NCBI GenBank assembly: GCA_023458595.1 | Contig: JAEWYT010000023.1 | Location: 62,001-126,000, forward strand | Reading direction: 5' to 3' | DNA: 64,000 bases | Source: Pseudomonadota bacterium | GTDB lineage: Bacteria; Pseudomonadota; Alphaproteobacteria; Rhizobiales; Tepidamorphaceae | Part shown: in pieces, positions 19,487 to 28,645 of the stretch | How the letters are laid out: each line of letters starts with the position of its first letter | Numbering within the stretch: the stretch's first letter is position 1 | The notes under the pieces: model-generated | Seen by the model: the letters and a program-made list of their open reading frames with translations, nothing else | Database searches by the model: none | What the model was told of the DNA's origin: nothing | Program-made: the position numbers and the translations under genes

Positions 19487-20278
19487 GTGCCGGCCCTTCT
19501 TCAGTCCTCGGCGACGCCGGGTGATAAATCCTCCAATATCGGGGCGATCGGACGTGCCGCCGCTGCGGCCGCGGCTTCGGGAGCATCGATCGTCGTGTTT
19601 CCCGAGCTGTTCCTGACCGGCTACAATCTCGGGCAACGCCTTCGGGATCTCGCGGAACCCCTCGACGGCCAGTCGGTAGCCGCCGTGTCGGATATCGCTC
19701 GCACATGCGGCATCGGAATCGTGTTCGGCATGCCGGAGCGCGACGGCGAACGCGTCTTCAATACCGCCGTCGCGATCGACGCTGGCGGCAAGGTGGCGGG
19801 ACGCTACCGGAAGATCCATCTGTTCGGCGAAGACGAGCCGCTTGTCTTCACGCCCGGCGAAGGACTGACGATCATACCGATCGGGCCATTCAGGGTCGGG
19901 TTGGCGATCTGCTACGACATAGAGTTCCCGGAGTTCGCGCGCGCCCTGGTGCGAGGCGGCGCGGATCTCATCGCGGTGCCGACCGCCAACATGCTTCCCT
20001 ACGCCAGCGTGCCGACCACCGCCGTCCGCGCGCGGGCACTGGAGAACGGCGTCGGCGTCATCTACGCGAACCTCGTCGGCACCGAAGGGAAGCTGACCTA
20101 TACCGGGGGAAGCGCGATCGTCTGTTTTGACGGCTGCGACCGCTGCCGGGCCGGTTTCGAGACCGAGGCTCTCCTCAGTTGTTCGGCGGCGTCGGTGCTG
20201 CCGTCGGTGACGCCTCACCGCCTCGCCAGCACACAGCTCCGCGACCTGCAGCCCGACGCGCTCTTCGTAGCCGATTAG
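19487..20278 (+). CDS. Carbon-nitrogen hydrolase (nitrilase superfamily amidase)
   Basis: 263 residues. The catalytic triad of the superfamily is in place: Glu40 (VFPELFLTGYN), Lys109 (YRKIHLFG) and Cys142 (AICYDIEFPE). The pattern fits the aliphatic amidase or omega-amidase/carbamoyl-amide branch rather than true nitrilases. The start is the GTG at 19487, with GGAGG seven bases upstream. The N-terminus is slightly short, so the first strand may be trimmed. It stands alone in front of the LuxR gene and the Liv-type importer, on the same strand, which suggests it hydrolyses an amide formed in, or imported for, the same catabolic pathway (inference). Its stop is overlapped by the palindrome GCCGGTACCGGC. 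Confidence 0.85.
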   Translation: MPALLQSSATPGDKSSNIGAIGRAAAAAAASGASIVVFPELFLTGYNLGQRLRDLAEPLDGQSVAAVSDIARTCGIGIVFGMPERDGERVFNTAVAIDAGGKVAGRYRKIHLFGEDEPLVFTPGEGLTIIPIGPFRVGLAICYDIEFPEFARALVRGGADLIAVPTANMLPYASVPTTAVRARALENGVGVIYANLVGTEGKLTYTGGSAIVCFDGCDRCRAGFETEALLSCSAASVLPSVTPHRLASTQLRDLQPDALFVAD

Positions 20279-20514
20279 CCGGTACCGGCGGCAGTGTCGG
20301 TCACGTCCGCGACGGCCGGGCCGCGTCCGTACACGGGACGGGCGTCCCGGCAGGCGATTTGCGTTGTCTTAGGTATTGGGGGCATGATCCTGCAGATGAT
20401 CCCGGCGGGGCCGGGACGTTCTGTCGACAGCAACTTCCAAGGCGGACACCTGCGGTGCGAGGCCGTAAGGATCCGACGACTGCACAAGGTGAATTGTCAC
20501 GGAAAACCGGCCGG

Positions 20515-21597
20515 ATGAACTTGGCACAAACCACGATCGACATCAGCCGGGCGACTGCCGATAGCCGACAACGATCGGGACGCGCCGATATCAGCCCCGT
20601 CGTCGACGCGGTCTCCAGCATAGCCGAGGCGGTCGGCCGCTCGGATTTCTACGCCGTCGCGCTGAAGGCTTTGGGGGGCCTGTTCGACTGCTCCTACTAC
20701 TGCGCAATGCGCTACACCCAGTTCGGGAGCCCGCGCTTTCTCCATCACAACTGGCTGACGGACGAGGAAGTTCGTCTCTACAACCGGGAACTCTATCGTC
20801 TCGACCCGGCCTTCAGCCTCGTCAGAAGCGGGGAAACCACGCCGGTCTTTTCGTTCATCCAGATCGCCAACGAGAACCCTGTGAGCGTGTTCTTCAAGAA
20901 CCTCGAGCACATGATCCGCGTGAAGGACGAGCTCGTGTTTCTCCTCCCGGCGGCCGGCGGCATCTGGGCGGCTCTCTGTATCGACCGGATCGAACAGCCG
21001 TTCACAGACGACGACATCGCCTTCGCCGCGATGATCCATCCGCTTGTCGACCGGCTGCACCGGCTGCATATCGATCGTACGTTGCTCGGCCCGCGCAACG
21101 GCTACGGAAGCGAAGGCGATCTGGCCGTGCTCGTCACGGATCAGGACGGCCGCGTGGTTCTGAGCAATCAGGCCTGGTCCGAGGTGGTCGACGACGCCGA
21201 GCCGCTCGACGTCACCGCCATCGCGGCGGGCCGGAAGAGCGGTGTGCATTTCCTGGCGAGCGAGGCGGTGCTGTACTGGGAACCGCTGGAGGCGACGCAT
21301 GCCGTGGCGCCGTTCGGCCGGATCTTCGTCATCGAACACCACTCGCCCGGTGCGATCGGACTCAACCTCGAAAGCCTGATCGCCAGCGTCAGGGTTCAAT
21401 ACCGCTTGACTCCACGAGAATGCGAGGTCGTGCGTCTCGTGCTCCAGGGCCGCAACGTCGTCGAGATCTCCGACCGGCTCGCGGTGAGCATCGGGACGGT
21501 TCGCAATCACAAGCAGCGGCTGTATCGCAAGCTCGGCGTCAATACGGAACGGGAAATGTTCCCGCTGCTGCTGGGCCGCGTGCTCGGCGAGGCCTGA
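20515..21597 (+). CDS. LuxR-family transcriptional regulator
   Basis: 360 residues when started at the ATG at 20515; upstream in-frame readings cover low-quality coding sequence. The C-terminal helix-turn-helix is clear: YRLTPRECEVVRLVLQGRNV, VEISDRLAVSIGTVRNHKQR, then LYRKLGVNTEREMF, about residues 297-352. The N-terminal 200 residues look like a sensory domain of the kind found in stand-alone alphaproteobacterial LuxR proteins (FDCSYYCAMRYTQFGSPRFLHHNW), and a short PAS-like part follows (VLVTDQDGRVVLSNQAW). It is encoded 200 bp before the Liv-type binding protein on the same strand and is the best candidate regulator of that transport and catabolic cluster. Confidence 0.82.
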   Translation: MNLAQTTIDISRATADSRQRSGRADISPVVDAVSSIAEAVGRSDFYAVALKALGGLFDCSYYCAMRYTQFGSPRFLHHNWLTDEEVRLYNRELYRLDPAFSLVRSGETTPVFSFIQIANENPVSVFFKNLEHMIRVKDELVFLLPAAGGIWAALCIDRIEQPFTDDDIAFAAMIHPLVDRLHRLHIDRTLLGPRNGYGSEGDLAVLVTDQDGRVVLSNQAWSEVVDDAEPLDVTAIAAGRKSGVHFLASEAVLYWEPLEATHAVAPFGRIFVIEHHSPGAIGLNLESLIASVRVQYRLTPRECEVVRLVLQGRNVVEISDRLAVSIGTVRNHKQRLYRKLGVNTEREMFPLLLGRVLGEA

Positions 21598-21799
21598 GCG
21601 GCGCGATCCGGGTCGTCCGGCAACGCGCCGGTCTCAACGCTCGGGACAAACGGGCCTTCCGGCATTGGCGCCCGGGCCAATGGTAGAATCTCGCACCATT
21701 GTCGCCTTTTTACGTTGGTGCTGAACTTGTTGACGGCGAAGCGGCCGAGAAGTGCCGCGGCAGGCCTGGCTTCAACCCATTCCAGAGGAAGAAGAAGCG

Positions 21800-23026
21800 A
21801 TGAACCTTTTGTCATGGTTCGGCACCCTATCCAAGCCGATCGGTATGACGGCGGCCGCCATTGCGATGTGCACCACCGCTGCGACGGCCGCCGATACGAT
21901 CAAGGTCGGTGCCCCCATTCCGCAGACCGGTCCGTTCGCCAGCGACGGAACGGTCATGGAGAAAGCGATCAAGCTCGCCGTCGACGACATCAATGCCGCC
22001 GGCGGACTGCTCGACCGCCAGCTCGAAGTGGTCTACTTCGACATCGGCGAGTTGACGCCCGACAAGCTGCAGGCCGCCGCGGTCAATCTGATCGATCGCA
22101 ACGCCGTGGATGTCGTGATCACCGGGTACGGCGGATTTGGTCCGGACATTCCGGCCTTTTGTCCCTACGACGTCCCGTTCATTCACGTCGACGCGTTCTC
22201 GAGCGTCGTCGACCTCATGAACTCCATGGGATGCTCGAACATCTTCAACATCTCGGACGTCGAGGCCGCATACGGGCGTGTCCTCTTCGATCAGATCATG
22301 TCGCTCGGCTACAGCTTCCCGAATAAGAAGCTCGCCATCGTCCACGGCCCCTATGAATGGGAATACGGGCTCACGGGAGCCATGGCCGCAGCCGCGGAGG
22401 CGGCCGGCTGGGAGGTCGTGTTCAACGAGGAAGTGCCGTACGAGAGTGTCCAGTGGCCGCCGATCCTCAGCAAGATCCGGGCGCTGGAGCCTTCGCTCGT
22501 CCATATCGAGCTGATCGAACCGTCCCTCACCAGCACCTTCATCCAGCAGTATCGCGAGAACCCGATCCCGGGTGCGCTGGTGAGCGTCGGCTACGCGGCC
22601 TCCATCCCGGCGTTCGGCGAGGTCGTCACCAGCGGCGACGCCGACGGCGTGCTCGGCATGACCCTGTCGGCGCAGCGCCCGGGCGACCCCGGCGCCGCAG
22701 CCTTCGTCGCCAAGTGGAAGGCGGCCTATGGCGAGGAGCCGCCCTACAGCATCGCCGCGGCTCTGTACGACGGCATGAACATGTGGGCGGAAGCCGTGAA
22801 GAAAGTGGGTGATCCGACGAAGTACGCCGAGATCAACACCACGCTGACGGAGATGCCGTACAGCGGCCTGACCGGGACGATGGACATCGACGAGCGCCAC
22901 ATGATCCCGACCAGTGACGACACGCAGCCCGCCTTCCTCCTGCAGGCGCAGGACGGCAAGCTGAAGACGATCATGCTCGGCTCCAAGCATACCGGCGACT
23001 TCGTCGTCCCCGAGTTCGCCAAATAG
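21800..23026 (+). CDS. Liv-type ABC transporter, periplasmic binding protein
   Basis: 408 residues with a signal peptide (MNLLSWFGTLSKPIGMTAAA through ATAAD, cleavage near residue 32). The mature part begins DTIKVGAPIPQTGPFASDG, the peripla_BP_6 pattern of leucine/amide/urea-type receptors. The ATG at 21800 is preferred because GAGGAAG precedes it and the signal peptide starts there; an ATG 16 codons earlier adds a charged leader. It is followed by two ATPases and two permeases in one direction. The ligand cannot be read from sequence; the three ureohydrolases and the creatininase nearby suggest a guanidino compound, urea derivative or creatinine. Confidence 0.9.
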   Translation: MNLLSWFGTLSKPIGMTAAAIAMCTTAATAADTIKVGAPIPQTGPFASDGTVMEKAIKLAVDDINAAGGLLDRQLEVVYFDIGELTPDKLQAAAVNLIDRNAVDVVITGYGGFGPDIPAFCPYDVPFIHVDAFSSVVDLMNSMGCSNIFNISDVEAAYGRVLFDQIMSLGYSFPNKKLAIVHGPYEWEYGLTGAMAAAAEAAGWEVVFNEEVPYESVQWPPILSKIRALEPSLVHIELIEPSLTSTFIQQYRENPIPGALVSVGYAASIPAFGEVVTSGDADGVLGMTLSAQRPGDPGAAAFVAKWKAAYGEEPPYSIAAALYDGMNMWAEAVKKVGDPTKYAEINTTLTEMPYSGLTGTMDIDERHMIPTSDDTQPAFLLQAQDGKLKTIMLGSKHTGDFVVPEFAK

Positions 23027-23125
23027 CCGGTCAATGAACGCGTGGCGGCGCGGCTGGCCTGCCGCGCCGTGCCACGGCTGATGGACGCGATCGAATCTCC
23101 TCCCCGCCTTCCGGAGAGAGCGAGA

Positions 23126-23896
23126 GTGAACGAGCCTGCACCCACCGTCGAGACGCGGCACGAGAACCGCCTGATGTCGCTCGAGCGCGTCCAACGCACC
23201 TTCGGCGCGCTCAATGCCCTGGACGACGTCAGTTTCGATATCCTGCGCGGCGAGATTCTCGGCGTTGCGGGCCCCAACGGCGCCGGCAAGACGACGCTGC
23301 TCAACGTCTGTACGGGGGCGTTGCCCGTCACGAGCGGGACGATTTTCTTCGACGGACATCGAATCGACGGCCTGGCGCCGTATCGGCGCTGCCAGATGGG
23401 GATCGCGCGGACGTTCCAGATACCGCAGATATTCTCCTCGATGAGCGTCCGCGACAACGTCGCCCTCGGCGCCGAATTCGGGCAGGGGCATCGCGCACAA
23501 GGCGATTTCGACTCCCATGTGTCCGAGGTCCTCGAGATCACCGGCCTGTCGAGCCGGGCCGACGCGTCGGTGAGCGCGGCCGACCTGATCACCCGCAAGC
23601 GGATCATGCTGGCCGCCGCGCTGGCGACCCGCCCCCGCCTGATCTTCCTCGACGAGCCGATGAGCGGGCTGAATCACGACGAAGTCGAGAGTTTCGTCCA
23701 GCTGTTCCGCGATCTCCACGCCGCGCTCGATCTGACCCTGGTGATTGTCGAACACAAGATCCGCGCCCTCGCCGCTCTTTCGCAGCGGATCCTGATCCTC
23801 CACTTCGGATCGGTGCTGACCGTCGACACGCCGGAAAGGGTGCTGGCCGATCCGGCGGTCATCGATGTCTATCTGGGGACGCAGAACCTTGCTTAG
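23126..23896 (+). CDS. Liv-type ABC transporter ATP-binding protein (LivG-like)
   Basis: 256 residues from the GTG at 23126, which has GGAGAG in front; earlier in-frame starts (23042, 23081) only add a poor leader. Walker A is GPNGAGKTTLLN. The signature is unusual: instead of LSGGxxx it reads VSAADLITRKRIMLAAAL at about 155-170, and Walker B is LIFLDEPMSGLNHDE. The altered signature is noteworthy, since LivG proteins normally have LSYGxQR. It overlaps the LivF-like gene, a sign of coupled translation of the two ATPase subunits, which form the cytoplasmic motor of the importer. Confidence 0.9.
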   Translation: MNEPAPTVETRHENRLMSLERVQRTFGALNALDDVSFDILRGEILGVAGPNGAGKTTLLNVCTGALPVTSGTIFFDGHRIDGLAPYRRCQMGIARTFQIPQIFSSMSVRDNVALGAEFGQGHRAQGDFDSHVSEVLEITGLSSRADASVSAADLITRKRIMLAAALATRPRLIFLDEPMSGLNHDEVESFVQLFRDLHAALDLTLVIVEHKIRALAALSQRILILHFGSVLTVDTPERVLADPAVIDVYLGTQNLA

Positions 23897-24560
23897 CGTC
23901 CGCGACATCGACGTCTTCTACGGCGATTTCCACGTCCTGCACGGCGTGTCGCTGGAGGTCGGGAAGGGCGAGCTCGTGGCCGTGGTCGGTGCGAACGGCC
24001 ACGGCAAGAGCACGCTCCTGAAGGCGATCTGCGGGCTGGTGCCGATCGCCCGCGGCGACATCGTCTACGCGGATACGAGCGTCCGCGGCCTCGACGCGCC
24101 GAGACTGGTCGCGCGCGGCCTCGTCTATGTCGCCGAGGACAGGCGGCTGTTCCCGGACATGACGGTACGCGAGAATCTTCTCCTGGGCGCCTATCTCGAC
24201 CGTGGCCGGGTGCGGCGCGAGCAGACGCTTCGGCACGTCTTCGATCTCTACCCCCGGCTCGCCGAACGCCAGCGGCAACTCGCGCGCACGCTGAGCGGCG
24301 GCGAAGCCCAGATGCTCGCCCTCGGGCGCGGCCTGATGTCGGCGCCCGACCTGATCGCGATCGACGAACCGTCGCTGGGCCTCGCGCCCAATCTCGTCGA
24401 CACCATGCTGCAGACGGTGCATCGCCTCAAGGAAGACGGGATGACCGTGCTCCTGGTCGAGCAGAGCCTCGCGTTGATCGAAGGCGTGGTCGACCGGATC
24501 TACATGCTCGAGGAAGGCGTCATCTCCGAAAGCCCGAAGCTCGCGGCGGAGGGTGCCTGA
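23889..24560 (+). CDS. Liv-type ABC transporter ATP-binding protein (LivF-like)
   Basis: 223 residues from the TTG at 23889, which gives the usual LivF beginning (M)LSVRDIDVFYGDFHVLHGVSL; an ATG at 23865 in the same frame would add eight residues and is the alternative. Walker A GANGHGKSTLL, signature LSGGEAQMLALGRGL and Walker B LIAIDEPSLGLAPN are intact. It overlaps the LivG-like gene by eight bases and is followed after three bases by the LivH-like permease gene. Confidence 0.9.
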   Translation: MLSVRDIDVFYGDFHVLHGVSLEVGKGELVAVVGANGHGKSTLLKAICGLVPIARGDIVYADTSVRGLDAPRLVARGLVYVAEDRRLFPDMTVRENLLLGAYLDRGRVRREQTLRHVFDLYPRLAERQRQLARTLSGGEAQMLALGRGLMSAPDLIAIDEPSLGLAPNLVDTMLQTVHRLKEDGMTVLLVEQSLALIEGVVDRIYMLEEGVISESPKLAAEGA

Positions 24561-24563
24561 ATC

Positions 24564-25436
24564 ATGCAGCAATACGTCGAGGTATTCATTGGCGGGCTCG
24601 CCCAATCGGCCGTCTACTGCATCATGGCTTTCGGGCTCGCGATGGTCTACGGCACCGCGCGTATCCTCAACTTCGCCCACGGTTCGCTCTATACGACCGG
24701 CGCCTATATCGCCTGGGTGCTGACCGTCGGCGTCTTCGGACTTCCCGTCCTCGCCGCCGCCCCGATCCTCGTCGTCATCCTGTTCTTTGCCGGCGTCTCG
24801 CTGGAGCGGGTGCTCATCCGTCCGTTCCGCGGCGGCAACGACTGGAAGGTCAACACGATGATGGTGACGCTCGGCCTCGCCTTCCTGCTCGACAACGCCA
24901 ATCTCTTGATCTTCGGGCCGGTGCCGCGGCCGCTACCGTCGTTCGTCGAGGGCACCGTCACGATCTTCGGAGCGGTGATCTCCACCTACCGGGTCGCCGT
25001 GTTCGGTATCGCGATCGGCATTCTCGTGGCCCTGGAAGCGTTCCTGCATTCCAACCGCTACGGCCAGGCCGTGCGCGCCGTGGCGCAGGACATGCAGGGC
25101 GCCATGCAGGTCGGGATCGACGTCAACCAGGTCTTCGCCTTCACCTTCGGCCTGTCGGTCGTCCTGACGGGCCTGGCCGGCATGCTGCTGGCGCCGATCT
25201 TTCTCGTTTCGCCGCAAGGCGGTTGGGAACTGTTCCTGAAGGCATTCGTGATCGTCGTCCTCGGCGGCCTCGGCAGCACGCGCGGCGCCGTCGTGGCGGC
25301 CTTCGTGCTGGGATTGATCGAAGCCTTCGTCGTCTACGAGATCGGCGCGTCCTGGACGATGCCGGTCTGGCTGCTGACGCTCCTGGTCGTGCTGATGATC
25401 AGACCGCAGGGACTAATGGGCATCTGGGCGAAGTGA
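24564..25436 (+). CDS. Liv-type ABC transporter permease (LivH-like)
   Basis: 290 residues with about eight membrane helices. The LivH hallmarks are present: GLAMVYGTARILNFAHGSLYTTGAY near residues 22-46, and the coupling region FLHSNRYGQAVRAVAQDMQGAMQVGIDVNQVFAFTFGLS at about 155-195. The ATG at 24564 follows GGAGGGTG. It forms the membrane channel with the LivM-like protein encoded ten bases downstream. Confidence 0.93.
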   Translation: MQQYVEVFIGGLAQSAVYCIMAFGLAMVYGTARILNFAHGSLYTTGAYIAWVLTVGVFGLPVLAAAPILVVILFFAGVSLERVLIRPFRGGNDWKVNTMMVTLGLAFLLDNANLLIFGPVPRPLPSFVEGTVTIFGAVISTYRVAVFGIAIGILVALEAFLHSNRYGQAVRAVAQDMQGAMQVGIDVNQVFAFTFGLSVVLTGLAGMLLAPIFLVSPQGGWELFLKAFVIVVLGGLGSTRGAVVAAFVLGLIEAFVVYEIGASWTMPVWLLTLLVVLMIRPQGLMGIWAK

Positions 25437-25446
25437 GCGGCGAGCG

Positions 25447-26469
25447 ATGAGCGACCAAGGGGCACCCAGCGCGAGAATCACGGCCGGCACGGCTCGCAGC
25501 CGGCAACCGGCCGGCGCGCGGGCGCTGGTCTATCTCGGCGCAGTCGCCGCGCTGGCCGCCGCCGGCTTCGTGGTCGAGGATCCCTACATCCGCCACGTGC
25601 TCATCCTTTGCTTCCTCTGGTCGATGGTCGCGGCGGGCTGGGATCTGGTGCTGGGCTATGCCGGGATCTTCAACTATGCCCAGCTCGTCTTCTTCGCCGT
25701 CGGCGCCTACGCCACCGGCATGCTCACCACGCAGGCCGGAATACCGTCGGCCGCCGCTCTCGTGCTTTCGCCCGTCGTCGTCGGAGCCTTCGGCCTTCTG
25801 ATCGCGCTGCCGTGTCTCAGGCTCAAGGGCGAGTACGTCGCCTTGTTCACGTTCGCCATCCACCTCGCCCTGCCGCCGCTGATCCTCAAGGCCAAGCCCC
25901 TGGGCACCGGCGGGGCGCTCGGCATCTTCGGCATCCCCCCGATTGATCTGGCCGGCATTACCTTCGGCCCGCGCGACACGCTGGCCTGGTACCTGCTGAC
26001 CCTGGTTGTCGCGGCCGCCGCGATCTATGTCGTCTACTTCGTCGTCCTGCGCCGGCGCATGGGACGCGCGTTCGTGGCGTTGCGCGACTCCGAGGATTTC
26101 GCGCGCTCGCTCGGTGTGAGCGATTTCCGCTACAAGCTTCTCGCCTTCATGATTTCCGCTGCCGTCACCGGACTCGCGGGCGCGCTCTATGCCCACTACA
26201 CCTCTGTCGTGACGCCCAAGATCCTCGGCAACGAGTTCTTCCTGCTCGCAATGGTCATGCTGGCGATCGGCGGGATCGGACGCTTCCCGGGCGCGGTTTC
26301 CGGCGCCTTCATCGTGACGATCGCCAACGAGCTTCTGCGCAGCGCCGGCAACACGCGCCTCTTGCTGCTCGGCCTCGCGGTGGTGCTCACGCTGCTGCTG
26401 CTGCCTGGCGGCATCGTCTCGCTTCGCGATCGCGCCCTCCGGCTCCTGCCGTACCGGAGATCCGGCTGA
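25447..26469 (+). CDS. Liv-type ABC transporter permease (LivM-like)
   Basis: 340 residues; a polar N-terminus of about 25 residues is followed by some nine helices. The LivM pattern WDLVLGYAGIFNYAQLVFFAVGAYATG lies near residues 60-85, and the cytoplasmic coupling loop MGRAFVALRDSEDFARSLGVSDFRYKLLAFMISA at about 200-235. It ends with a hydrophobic tail and RDRALRLL. It completes the importer and is followed, after 100 bp, by the first ureohydrolase gene in the same direction. Confidence 0.93.
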   Translation: MSDQGAPSARITAGTARSRQPAGARALVYLGAVAALAAAGFVVEDPYIRHVLILCFLWSMVAAGWDLVLGYAGIFNYAQLVFFAVGAYATGMLTTQAGIPSAAALVLSPVVVGAFGLLIALPCLRLKGEYVALFTFAIHLALPPLILKAKPLGTGGALGIFGIPPIDLAGITFGPRDTLAWYLLTLVVAAAAIYVVYFVVLRRRMGRAFVALRDSEDFARSLGVSDFRYKLLAFMISAAVTGLAGALYAHYTSVVTPKILGNEFFLLAMVMLAIGGIGRFPGAVSGAFIVTIANELLRSAGNTRLLLLGLAVVLTLLLLPGGIVSLRDRALRLLPYRRSG

Positions 26470-26569
26470 TGGCCACCGCGACGCCCTTCCCCTTCAGAGC
26501 GGTTCCGGCGCGGCGCCGGCTTGCCGCCGGCATCCGCCAACAACCGCCAGCCCCAAGGAGACCACAACG

Positions 26570-27556
26570 ATGGCAAGCAGAACCGTGACATTCGACGAGA
26601 ACGCCTTTTCCGGCCTGCTCCATGCCGGCACGCACGGCACCTTCATGCGCCTGCCGTCGATGCGGCCGAAGTCGGCCGAGCTCAAGAAGGCCGGCGTCAC
26701 CGCCGCCATCCTCGGATTTCCCTGGGACGCGATGTGCATCAGCCGCACCGGCACGAACTACGGTCCGCGCGCGATCCGCGACGTCAGCGACCAGTTTTCC
26801 TTCTACTGCGCCAATACCGGCATGGACCTGAACGACCACTACACGTTTGCCGATTGCGGCGACGTGCCGGTGAACCCGGGCGCCGCGGTGCAGACGATGG
26901 AACGCGCCGAAGCCCTCGTGTCGGAGATACTCGGCGGCGGCGCCATGCCGGTCACCATTGGCGGCGACCACTCGATCACCATCGCCTGCGTGCGCGCTTT
27001 CGCCAAGAAGTACAAGAAGCCGGGCCTGGTCCTGGTCGACATGCACTACGACACTGCCGAGCATCTGAGCGGAGAGACCCTCAGCCATTGCTGCCCGATC
27101 ACTCGCGCGGTCGATGCGGGGTTCGATCCGAAGCGCATCGCCATCGTCGGCACCGGCGGGTGGATGAACCCGAAATCGGAGCTCGCGTACGTCAAGAAGC
27201 AGGGAATTACCCTGTTCCCGGCCGAGCAGATCTGGGAGGAAGGCGCCCGCGCCGTCGCGCGCAAGGCCGCGGCAGTGGCGGGCAAGGGCGCCGACGGGGT
27301 CTACATCACCTACGACATCGACTCGATCGACGCCGCCTATGCGCCGGGTACCGGCGTACCCTCGCCCGGCGGAATGACCTCGCGCGAGGCGATCGCCATG
27401 GCCAACGAGCTCGGCCGCGTCGGCATCCACGGCTGCGACCTCGTCGAGGTCTCGCCGTCCTGGGACCATGACGGCATCACCAGCCGGCTCGCCGTCCGGC
27501 TCGTCCTCGAGATGCTCGCCGGCAACGCCGAAGCCCGCCGCGGCAAGAAGAAGTAG
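26570..27556 (+). CDS. Ureohydrolase (agmatinase/arginase family), first of three
   Basis: 328 residues. All six manganese/nickel-ligand positions of the family are visible: His134 in GGDHSIT, Asp157/His159/Asp161 in DMHYD, and Asp249/Asp251 in YDIDSID; a His corresponding to the catalytic arginase His141 is present at 173 (LSHCCPITRAV). Such enzymes split a guanidino group to urea plus an amine. The substrate is not clear; the loop DMHYDTAEHLSGETLSHCC is unlike classical agmatinase (usually DAHTD..). AAGGAG precedes the ATG by nine bases. The gene follows the Liv-type importer and is only 14 bp from the second ureohydrolase, so the two are probably co-translated and may form a mixed complex. 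Confidence 0.88.
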   Translation: MASRTVTFDENAFSGLLHAGTHGTFMRLPSMRPKSAELKKAGVTAAILGFPWDAMCISRTGTNYGPRAIRDVSDQFSFYCANTGMDLNDHYTFADCGDVPVNPGAAVQTMERAEALVSEILGGGAMPVTIGGDHSITIACVRAFAKKYKKPGLVLVDMHYDTAEHLSGETLSHCCPITRAVDAGFDPKRIAIVGTGGWMNPKSELAYVKKQGITLFPAEQIWEEGARAVARKAAAVAGKGADGVYITYDIDSIDAAYAPGTGVPSPGGMTSREAIAMANELGRVGIHGCDLVEVSPSWDHDGITSRLAVRLVLEMLAGNAEARRGKKK

Positions 27557-27570
27557 GAAAGGAGCGAACC

Positions 27571-28641
27571 GTGCCGGCATTTTCGGAGGAGAAGCGAGCG
27601 CGCCTGCGGGCGCTGGCCGAGGGCGAGTTCCTGCAAAGCGGCGACCCTGCGATCGAGGCCTTTCTCAGACGCATGGAGGCCGAGAACGCTCCGGTCTTCG
27701 CCGACGTCTATGCTGGCGACATGACCTTCTTCAACGCGCCGCGAAAGGCCGATCTCGATCAGATCGACCTGGCGCTCGTCGGAATACCGTTCGAGGCAAG
27801 CGCCCCGGTCCGCGCGGGCACGCGGCTCGGCCCGCGCTCGTTCCGGGAATGGTCGAAGGTCCGCGGGCCGGTCCACGACGTCTGGAAAACGATCCCGTTC
27901 GAACTCCTGAGCGTCGCCGATATCGGCGATATCGCCTTCGCCAGCCCGCACGACGTTCCGGACTGCGTCGAGACGATCCGAGAAACGTTTTCCGGGTTGA
28001 GGCAGCGCGGTGTCACGCCGTTCTCGGTCGGCGGCGTCCACACGATGTCGCATCCGATCCTGACCGGCCTTGCCGCCGGCGAGGGGATCGGTCTTCTGCA
28101 GATCGACGCCCACGCCGACACCGCGCGCGGCAGCTTCCAGGGTGACCGCCTGAACGATTGCCGGGTCTTCCTCAATGCGATGCTCGACGAGGCGATCGAT
28201 CCGGACCGGACGATCCAGATCGGCATCCGCGGCTCACTCAGCCCGTACTGGGATTTCTCGAAGGAAGCGGGTGCGCGCATCATTCCGATGCACGAGTGCT
28301 ACGAACTCGGCGTGGCCGGACTGCTCGACGAGATCCGCCGCGTTATCGGCGACGGACCCTTCTACTTCACGCTCGACACCGACGGCATCGACGCGACCTT
28401 CCTGCCGGGAACGCAGCTGCCGGAGCCGTTCGGCTTCACCACGCGCGAGGTCCTTCAGATCATCCGGGGCCTGCGCGGCATGGACATCGTCGGGGCGGAC
28501 ATCGTCGAGCTCTGCCCCCCCTACGATCCCAACGGCATATCGGCGAACATCGCCGCCGCGCTCGGCTTCGAGATGGTCTGCCTGCTGGCCGAGGCTCACG
28601 TCGCGCGGAACGGCCGGCGAAGGAAGACGCACTGGCGGTAG
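27571..28641 (+). CDS. Ureohydrolase-family protein with a non-canonical active site, second of three
   Basis: 356 residues, GTG start with AAGGAG upstream. The metal ligands of the family are kept (His157 in GGVHT, Asp179/His181/Asp183 in DAHAD, Asp269/Asp271 in LDTDGID), but GGDH is changed to GGVH, and the segment that carries the catalytic His in its relatives (THGTPFRRA in the third enzyme) reads NDCRVFLNA, so that Asp196 takes the His place by eye alignment. A 60-residue N-terminal extension is predicted to be helical. With the preceding gene 14 bp away, it could be a non-catalytic or specificity subunit of a heteromeric ureohydrolase, or an enzyme for an unusual guanidino substrate. 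Its stop is 25 bp from the converging third gene. Confidence 0.85.
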   Translation: MPAFSEEKRARLRALAEGEFLQSGDPAIEAFLRRMEAENAPVFADVYAGDMTFFNAPRKADLDQIDLALVGIPFEASAPVRAGTRLGPRSFREWSKVRGPVHDVWKTIPFELLSVADIGDIAFASPHDVPDCVETIRETFSGLRQRGVTPFSVGGVHTMSHPILTGLAAGEGIGLLQIDAHADTARGSFQGDRLNDCRVFLNAMLDEAIDPDRTIQIGIRGSLSPYWDFSKEAGARIIPMHECYELGVAGLLDEIRRVIGDGPFYFTLDTDGIDATFLPGTQLPEPFGFTTREVLQIIRGLRGMDIVGADIVELCPPYDPNGISANIAAALGFEMVCLLAEAHVARNGRRRKTHWR

Positions 28642-28645
28642 ACCT

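Noticed and set aside
20278..20289. Palindrome GCCGGTACCGGC at the stop of the nitrilase-family gene as a terminator
   Set aside because: The 12-bp palindrome has no loop-length stem and no T run; hairpin would be only three or four pairs.
21598..21799. Possible guanidine (ykkC-type) riboswitch before the Liv-type importer, expected from the guanidino-catabolic context
   Set aside because: I looked for the conserved ACGR-type loops and found none; a covariance-model search would be decisive.
21827..23908. 693-codon - strand frame opposite the Liv-type binding protein and LivG-like ATPase
   Set aside because: Antisense shadow; the + strand frames carry the signal peptide, Walker motifs and ribosome sites.
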